In this document: piece after piece, positions 57,451-64,000 of the stretch
Position numbering within the stretch: the stretch's first letter is position 1
Layout of the letters: each line of letters begins with the position of its first letter
Origin: Ligula intestinalis
Lineage: Eukaryota; Platyhelminthes; Cestoda; Diphyllobothriidea; Diphyllobothriidae
Length of the DNA: 64,000 nt
Direction: 5' to 3'
NCBI GenBank assembly: GCA_036362985.1
Contig: JAYGXS010000003.1
Coordinates: 45,483,570-45,547,569 of the forward strand
Translations under genes and position numbers: made by a program
The notes under the pieces: model-generated
What the model saw: the letters and a program-made list of their open reading frames with translations, nothing else
Told to the model about the DNA's origin: nothing
The model's database searches: none

Positions 57451-58146
57451 TCTGACCTGTTGAACTTTCAACCGGTGCTTGCGCAAACGAGCTGGCCAAC
57501 ACAAGCCCACCGACCCCAAGATTTGGCGCTCGATCCCGTACAGCTAAAAACGTATCGGAAGCAGTCGGCCGCCTTTTTGCACCACTTGGAGTTGGAGTCG
57601 CACACAGGCCAGAGGGAAACCGTAAGGCGTCAGATAATGAAGCCGAAAGACCCACTGCCACGACAAAAAACATATGGGGTCGTCTACAGGATCTGGTGAA
57701 GTTGCGGTCAAAGCAACTATATCGGAGAAACTGGCAGACTTCTCAGGACGTTAATTGCCGAATACGTGGCATCAGTGCAGCGAAATGATGCCAATTCTCA
57801 AACTGCGGCTCATTCGATGAGACCCGGCCACACCTTCAAACTTGATGAGGCCAAAATTATCGCAAGAGGTGCCAATTGGGTAAGCCGAGAACTACTTGAG
57901 TCATGGATCACGGGCTCCCAATCCATCAACAAGTGCAACGATTTGCCCAGTCCATATTCAATCATGAGATTCCATTTGGCCAAAGCAAGTCGTCACCTGA
58001 AGAACGTGCAGGCCACCGCTTCATCGTACGCCAACACCGGGGAGCCAGATGGCCGAGCAATCATCATGCCCGAGGTCACCGCCCGTGATGAAATTTCAAT
58101 AGGCAACAAAGTCCAAAAAGCAATCCACGCACAAGAAGGCAATTAG
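57450..58146 (+). pseudogene. PLE linker and GIY-YIG endonuclease (family A)
   Basis: The frame holds VRRQIMKPKDPLPRQKTYGVVYRIW, then a TGA at 57697-57699 where a Cys is expected, then SCGQSNYIGETGRLLRTLIAEY, AHSMRPGHTFKLDEA, SRELLESW and SINKCNDLPSPYSIMRF, ending IHAQEGN and stop. GVY, YIGETG and the R-LLRT segment are present; the EH pair after it reads EY. A single stop is the only truncating change, so this is a fairly recent copy. The nuclease would nick target DNA in the nucleus. Confidence 0.85.
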
Positions 58147-58235
58147 CGTTAATTGTCGCTGTATGATTTCAGTAATGACGGTGTCCTATAAATACTGCTA
58201 CCTTCTGTGCACGCTTAACCTGTTTCTGCTACTCA

Positions 58236-58279
58236 TGTCTCTGATGAGGAATCTGCGACGGATATCGAACCGTCAGGCG
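58236..58279 (+). ncRNA. Hammerhead ribozyme motif, PLE family A right arm
   Basis: Stem I TGTCT/AGGCG, core CTGATGA (58241-58247), stem II ATCTG-CGA-CGGAT with outer pairs, GAA present, then CCGTC, where the A after GAA is C; GTC cut triplet at 58272-58274. It complements the left-arm copy: each has one different core or near-core change. Confidence 0.75.
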
Positions 58280-58391
58280 AATAAACATATTGTCCCAGCG
58301 ATCGAGTCTTCTTCTCCTTAAACGCAAATATTTTTACTAGAAGGCCTAACGCATGTAATTATATAGCATCAGAAACCGTGATCATTACAAC

Positions 58392-60814
58392 ATCCACCAT
58401 TTTTGCAAATGTTTCATACAAAAGTGTACATATTTTATCTAAAAATGAAGTCATTTTTCCATAAGATATTAATGTAAGTTCAGTCTGTTGTACCCCTTCT
58501 CTAAAAAGTATTAAAATTTCCAGGATAGGTCAACTACGAAACATATTCTTCTTTACTAACTTATCTTCCCCCGAGTACTTTTATATGAAAAGCAGCTGCT
58601 GTTACAGCTTAAATTAATTAAAATTATGTTCCATGTCAACCAGTCTTGCAGCCCTGTTTCACGGGTTTGTACTTTTTGAAAGTATCTCCGAATATTTCAA
58701 CAAATAATCTGCGTATTTTGGTGTCTATTGTGCGCAGTCTACCTTTGTTATCAATCATGCGTGGGAAGGCATAGATTCCATTTCTTTTTCTTCCAGCAAA
58801 TAATATGGTATACATTCTAAGTCTGCTCCTTGAAAATCTTCATAACTAATATAGCATGACAGTATTAAGTAATTTGTTGAATAAAAAACATTGCTTGGTG
58901 CATTATTTACTTTCAGAAGCTTTCCTGTCATTTCTGAGATCAAAACCCTTCTCTGTGCCCACATGAAGCCCACGCGGGAATTTTAAAATTTATTCTACTG
59001 CCTTCAAACTTCTTAAGTCAGTTGTTATTCCTTAGTCACTTCCGCACTGACGGACGTATTGACCTATTTCGGCTACCCTGAGAGCTTTTTCCTTACGAGG
59101 ACACTAAACTGTTTTTTTATGCTCATAAACTGACGGTGGAGACAGGTTTAGTGTCAGAAATTAGAACTGTTTGTCTTAAAGGGGCTGCTTAGTAAGCTTT
59201 TGAAATCAGGTATTTATTTTTAGGCTTTGTCCTCTCATGTTTTATCGAAAAATTTATTTAAATGGCAGCGTATTTTCTCTATGCAGTTTCTGTTAGCTGA
59301 AGCGCAGACAATAATCAAGCTTATGATTTTGAATATTATCAAATGCTGAACATGGAACTGAGTGTCCAAGCCATGACGTTCCAGACCACAGTAATGGCCA
59401 GCTTACATGAATGACAAGGCAATATTGATTTTTTCAGGTATGCCTAAATTTTAACTCTTTTACACGCGCACGACCGAGGAGGAGTTAGGAAACCAGCGTT
59501 AAAAAATTTACGAAATATAGTTTGCCGAATTTCCTTCAAATTTATGTATTCTATGACTACTGATTCCGTCGATGACCCAATTTGCTTTGTTTTTTCTTAG
59601 TCCGTCGATGTTCACTATGCCCGTTCTGGTGAAGGGTTTTGATGAATAACTTGGATATCAATAAAGCAGATTATTCTTTGGAGCTGCAACTGATTAACCG
59701 TGGGAGGCAGCATTTTTCATTAACTCGAGGCTGTCTTGCCAGGGAAGAAACAGGTCACTATCCAAGGACAGTAGGGTTACACAAACACTGATTGATTTCT
59801 CAACTATTTTTTACAGGAGGTACGTAAGCAGTACAAATCAGCACAATTTATCGAAGGCCCATAAAAGAAACGAGGAGATGAATGAAGTTACGTCGAAAAG
59901 TCTCATCACCTATTGATTTTGCTCCAACCTTTCCCTGAACTCCCAACTTGCTAGTAGCCAATCTAGTCCGTGAGTTGCTGGTGAGCTCGCAATTTTGTGA
60001 CTTCAAGGCCTCGTTTGAATCGCCGCGTTTTGTCGCTTCGTTATTCACACAGAATTGAAATATGCACAAGCGGAATGCGCTAGACTTTGTTTGTATTTGA
60101 CTGCTTTGCCATGTTGTGCTCTGCCTTTCTGCGCGTGTGCGCTCAAATCGTCTACCTCCAACCGGATCCCCCTCCCCGCACCCCACGAGTCGTCTAAAGT
60201 GATGACGCTTATCGGGGCCAAACCGCGTTCCTCAGTAGATACCACCCACTGCCATGCTCTTGGCTGTCCACACGTTATTTTCTCACAGACAAAATTGAGT
60301 GTAGTGGAATAACAAGCTCTGCCCGCCTATAGAGGAGACAGTAGAAGCCAAGGAAAGGGTAACTCTGTAGAGAGAAGCCCCGCTCTGGATTGACATGGAT
60401 GTTAAAGTTAAGCAGACTGCATTTTGGGATACTGGCATATCGTTTTAGCAGACTTTTCATGCGACAAGAAGATGTGGGGCAATTATTTTTTCGTACAAAC
60501 TGAAAGCATGCATCCCAATTATTTTTTGCCTACAAGAAATAAGCGAAATTCTTTGAAAACGAAATATTTTATCAGTTAAATTTTTGACGCAGGTACCCCA
60601 TTGATGTACAGAAACAACTACTTTTAAATTGTGTCTTCGTCTTGATTCTGTTTTTTCCTTAAGTTTAAACCAGTAGGCTTCCGCTGTATTCAATCGTCCG
60701 ATCGATGGTGCTACTTTCGCTTCCATTTGACGCTGAGAAATATGAAAGTGACTTCTAAGTGAATGTGTCTTTTAGTCCCTGTCTTGTCTGGGTTTGTTGA
60801 CTTCAGGAATTCAT
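58392..60814. other. No gene recognised
   Basis: Minus frames 58755-58973 and 59848-60186 have somewhat protein-like composition but no domain that I recognise. Confidence 0.4.
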
Positions 60815-61020
60815 GGCTCTTCTTAGTCCAGCAGGCACCAACGATACAAATATTTGTCCTGTGTCTAGTGTGTGTATGGCAGTCTGGGATAAGTGGTTTC
60901 GTCTCTGCACTGTGAACTGATGTTCATGTGCATGGGTGGGTAGAGATGTCCCGGTTTGGCCACGCTAGACCGCATCACAATTAGTATACGGTATTATCCA
61001 GACGACTTCTTTTCCCTACA
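60815..61020 (-). pseudogene. PLE GIY-YIG endonuclease remnant (family E)
   Basis: One minus-strand frame with a single stop: EVVWIIPYTNCDAV, stop, RGQTGTSLPTHAHEHQFTVQRR, then LSQTAIHTLDTGQIF. This is the GIY (VVW-IP), YVGQTG and R-x-x-x-HEHQ region followed by the VxxHTxxTGHxF block of flatworm PLE nucleases. The YV before GQTG has become V-stop-R and the catalytic Arg reads His. RT and C-terminal end are not recognised, so it is a small old fragment. Confidence 0.65.
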
Positions 61021-61755
61021 TTTGTGCAATACGCGACCTAGGGGCATTTTCTGTGTCATCTTGCTCTACTCAAATCGTCATAATTCTTGAAGCATGGTCC
61101 CCCATTGGACATAAAAAATAGGTGAAGTTGAAATTTCGGAGAAGAAGGTTCATTGACGCAGTTAAACGGCAGCAGTGTCTGGTGATTTAATAAATAAAGA
61201 AAATAATGTGGCGATATTATTGTATGTCGTCATGCGTAGTTATCGGGAAACTTGCTTCTTATTTTATTTGGCTAGATAGGTTTCGTTAATGTCAGCGCAA
61301 TTGTATCTGTGGTATTTGCAGGTAAATTTGCGTCAGCAATAACTAAATGTTGATGCATGGTTTTAAGAATAATATGATTATCAGGTAACGGTTTACGGTT
61401 AAGGTGCGCTTAAGGGTAAGATGCTTATAAGTAGAGTCAAGGTCAGAGTTTTGAGGTAAGGAGCTTAAGATGAGCTTTAAGCTTTAAGATTACCTCACTA
61501 GGACACATGTAGAGGATCCTATGCTGACTACTAAGACGTGGTTGCTGCTGATGTTATGTGCCGCGATGTTGACTGCGGTAACCTCATGAAGACAAGGTAT
61601 AACGGCCCACATGCTGACTCCCAAAGTTTCTTTTATTGCTTTCGTTAAGAGTTTTCAAAAATCCTCATTGTAAATATCAAAAGATAAATTTGCAAGAATA
61701 CGTTTGCTTTCGATAAATTCTCTTCAGACCTGAATATTTATATGGTAATTAAGTA
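61021..61755. other. No gene; purine-rich degenerate repeats at 61375-61500
   Basis: The run ggtaacggtttacggttaagg ... gtaaggagcttaagatgagctttaag is a low-complexity tract similar in flavour to 49515-49620. Confidence 0.4.
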
Positions 61756-62390
61756 AATTAGGCAGTTTGGTGGAAAGAAGTAGTGTTGTTGCCAAGAGCG
61801 GTGGAAATGGGAATAATTGAGATCAAAATATCAGTGTCTAGGCGGACCGGTGGCCGACGTAGGTGATGAGGTGCACCTGATTGAATTAGCGACTTGCTTG
61901 TCTCTGGGCCACCAGGTTCCGGGACAGGGGAGGAGCCGTGTGCTGTTGGGTTAGCGACTTTCGCCCATGGTAACTGGCGCACTATTGCACAGTTCTTTTG
62001 AACGCACAGGACCGGTGTGCGTAGATTCATGACAGTTGCCTCTGCTGCAGCTAACAGACGCTGTCCAAATAATTTTTAATAGCTCGTGGGCACCTTGTGG
62101 ATCACTCAGAGTGCCGTTCTGGTATCCACACGATGGTTTGCGTCTTTTACGTGCGCTAAAATGGAACTATTAAGGCTCTTTATTTGGCCTTTCCCTAACT
62201 ATGCCGGAAGGTGTTCTCTTATCCTTTTGGACAAACGCCTGCTCGTGCAACCAATATATTCTGCTCCAAGGAGCAAGTGAATGAATAGATGTATTTAAGG
62301 TGGTCTGGGCTGACAGTTTGTCCTTTATCTCTCCGCATAGGATGAGAGTTGTCGAGAACATTATATAGGCGTTGGCCGCTTTCGATACAA
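61756..62390 (-). mobile_element. PLE family B-like copy 3, GIY-YIG and 3' end
   Basis: GIY-YIG coding (62310 to about 61960) is followed by a 3' segment ending near 61756. The last about 110 bases recur inverted at 62545-62667 on the 5' side. Confidence 0.7.
61960..62310 (-). pseudogene. PLE GIY-YIG endonuclease remnant (family B3)
   Basis: IYSFTCSL is in one frame; one base later the frame changes to GAEYIGCTSRRLSKRIREHLPA, stop, LGKGQIKSLNSSILAHVKDANHRVDTRTA. So YIG, R-x-x-x-R and EH survive, with one frameshift and a Trp to stop change. A further shift leads to NLRTPVLCVQKNC. Closest to B1 (27.9 kb). Confidence 0.75.
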
Positions 62391-62544
62391 CTTGGCTCAG
62401 GCGCCTTCTTACGAGTTTGCTTGGGGCGTCCCCTTCAAATGGGACCTTGCCGAAGATTTTGTATCCTCTGCTGTTGGAACCGATGGCTTCGGCGGTTTTT
62501 CAGCCCTGGCCTTGGCAATAAATGGACTTACATACCCATTATCT

Positions 62545-62667
62545 CTAAAGACACTTCATCGCCCGTCTCGGCCACCGGTCTGCCTAGACGCTGACATTTT
62601 GACCTCAGTTCCTCCCATTACCACCGCTCCAGACAACGGCACTACTTCGTTTCACTTACAAGCATAG
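62545..62667 (+). repeat. Inverted 3' terminal arm of PLE B3
   Basis: ggccaccggtctgcctagacgctgacattttgacctca ... actacttcgtttca matches the reverse complement of 61766-61855 at roughly 85 percent by eye. Confidence 0.75.
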
Positions 62668-64000
62668 GTTATTTATTTAATTACCACATAAATTTACAGG
62701 TCTTAAGAGAATTTCTTGGAAGCAAACATATGCTCTCAATTTATCTTCTGAATTTTTCCCCTTCATGGTTTTCTTTGCTTCATTTTTCTTATGTTGTTGT
62801 TTTATATTTTCTGCTTATCCTTTTAATGAATTTATCTTTTTATACATTGATTTTTGGCTTAAGTTGCTTTTTACGCTTGTATGTTACTCATCTGATTATT
62901 TTATGCATTTTTTAATCACACGCTCGAATATTCCCTATTTGTTTGTGTATTTGAACAATATGGTGCTATTTTTAGCATTTCTCCTTCTTGGGGCATGCTG
63001 CCTACCAGGTGCTTTTGTTTAACCCAGAAAATGCTTATAACCACCATTCTAGTATTGCAGGCATTTTTGCTTCTTGTTTTATCAGTGAGGTAACATACAC
63101 TACCTTCCTTGAAATGGTTGCTTCTGCTCTATTTTCTATACTCGGTTAGGAATGAGTTGTAAACTTGGCTCTGGTTTCAGCTTATTACTTAACCGAATTC
63201 TCTGGAGCGTGAGCCACAGGTCCACACTTCGTCGGCTGCAAGTTGAACTTTTTATTTCTGCATGAAAGTGTCGTTGTCCGTTGTAACTGCTAGCTCCCAC
63301 AGTCGTCAGTACCACCGCTGACTCTTGTCGCCTTCGCTTGTCAATCACTGCGTACGCACGGGTGACAACCTCTGTCAACGCCATGACCCTAAGTAAAATA
63401 TACCTGTTCAATAACTGGCCGCAGATGAACGAGGTTTAGGATTATGCACGTCATCTGTCATTTGTCCCTTACGGCAACTGCTTGTCAACCTTCCCGTACG
63501 CTCTTATATCGCAGTAAAAACGCGTCCAACCTCATCTCTCCTCCTTAACTTATGACTTGGAAGCCTTTGTTTGTCGATCATCTCACTTTGTTGCCAAATT
63601 AAATGGGTTCTTTCGGTCCGCTTTGGATTTTCGTTCTACTGCCTTCGCGACAGGTGGCTCAGTTACTATAAATGAATAATTTATAATTTTTTCCAGCACG
63701 GACAGCGCAGACCAGAATGGCCAAACTGAATGCCAAAACAGAACACCTTTATTCAACTCTGCGGTCCGCTCAGAGGGCTACTGCCATTTGGCCCAGTTCT
63801 TCGTCTAGGGAAAAACGAAGTTTATGAGTGGGGTCTTTTATGGAAAATAGGACGCAGCTGAAATTATGTAGCCTGCTGCTAAATCATGTTTACACCATAC
63901 CCAAGGTTAAAGGTATTGCGTTTATGTCTATGTAAATTGAGGTCAATATACAACGTAGCCAATAGGAAATCAGGCAATCTTGTGGGTAAAATTTTGCCTG
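62668..64000. other. No gene recognised
   Basis: T-rich hydrophobic frames at 62730-63022 are compositional. The minus frame 63136-63411 has no domain that I recognise. Confidence 0.4.

Larger units (their letters stand above)
57161..58391 (+). mobile_element. PLE family A copy flanked by an inverted copy of its own 3' end
   Basis: The order is an inverted 3' end (57163-57450, minus), linker and GIY-YIG coding (57450-58146, plus), then the 3' UTR with hammerhead and terminus gaaaccgtgatcattacaa (58147-58391). The arms match over about 230 bases, including the last codons (AIHAQEGN and stop). RT and N-terminal parts are missing. Confidence 0.85.

Noticed and set aside
62730..63022. Hydrophobic frames that look like membrane proteins
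   Set aside because: T-rich DNA yields Leu/Phe/Ile runs in several frames at once; no start context, motif or conserved order.
1..64000. CRISPR arrays, bacterial operons, rRNA genes or canonical tRNA genes
   Set aside because: None seen. The tRNA-like heads belong to SINEs and do not fold as complete tRNAs by eye.

Overview
This window looks like genomic DNA of a parasitic flatworm, most probably a tapeworm of the diphyllobothriidean type. The evidence is AT-rich, gene-poor DNA; many Penelope-like element (PLE) fragments whose reverse transcriptase (RT) and GIY-YIG endonuclease parts read like the flatworm families; and a tRNA-derived SINE whose body folds as a hammerhead ribozyme (HHR), as in the schistosome Sm-alpha repeats. 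The species is an inference. No bacterial, organellar or viral gene was recognised.

Only one complete host gene is visible: a single-exon class A G-protein coupled receptor at 2472-4025, with a likely 5' UTR splice acceptor upstream and a poly(A) signal downstream. A leucine-rich-repeat exon with a good splice donor lies on the minus strand near 27.0-27.2 kb. A second exon-like frame with one internal stop lies near 23.4-23.7 kb. From about 4.3 to 22 kb the sequence is almost empty: a 293-bp tandem duplication, one 117-bp dispersed repeat, an HHR-SINE and a faint inverted repeat.

From about 24.6 kb onward the window is a graveyard of retroelements. At least six PLE families (called A to F here) are present as pieces at 1-0.5, 24.6-25.1, 27.8-28.4, 29.3-30.8, 32.2-35.8, 36.7-38.6, 43.6-45.5, 57.2-58.4, 60.8-61.0 and 61.8-62.7 kb. 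One copy (36.7-38.6 kb) keeps all RT catalytic aspartates in one open stretch; the others are broken. A LINE 3' end lies at 54.4-54.6 kb and a separate LINE-type tail at 55.3 kb. A 400-base assembly gap at 29592-29991 sits in the centre of an inverted PLE repeat.

The unifying theme is small self-cleaving RNA. HHR cores (CTGANGA, a stem-loop, GAA, a short stem, a cut site) are found in three settings: 3' of the GIY-YIG gene in PLE families A, B, probably F and perhaps D; in the body of the tRNA-derived SINE; and in a 350-bp foldback element at 46.2-46.6 kb with related single arms nearby. Several elements sit head to head with an inverted copy of their own HHR-bearing 3' end. In the deleted PLE at the left edge, the junction falls within about 2 nt of the predicted ribozyme cut position.
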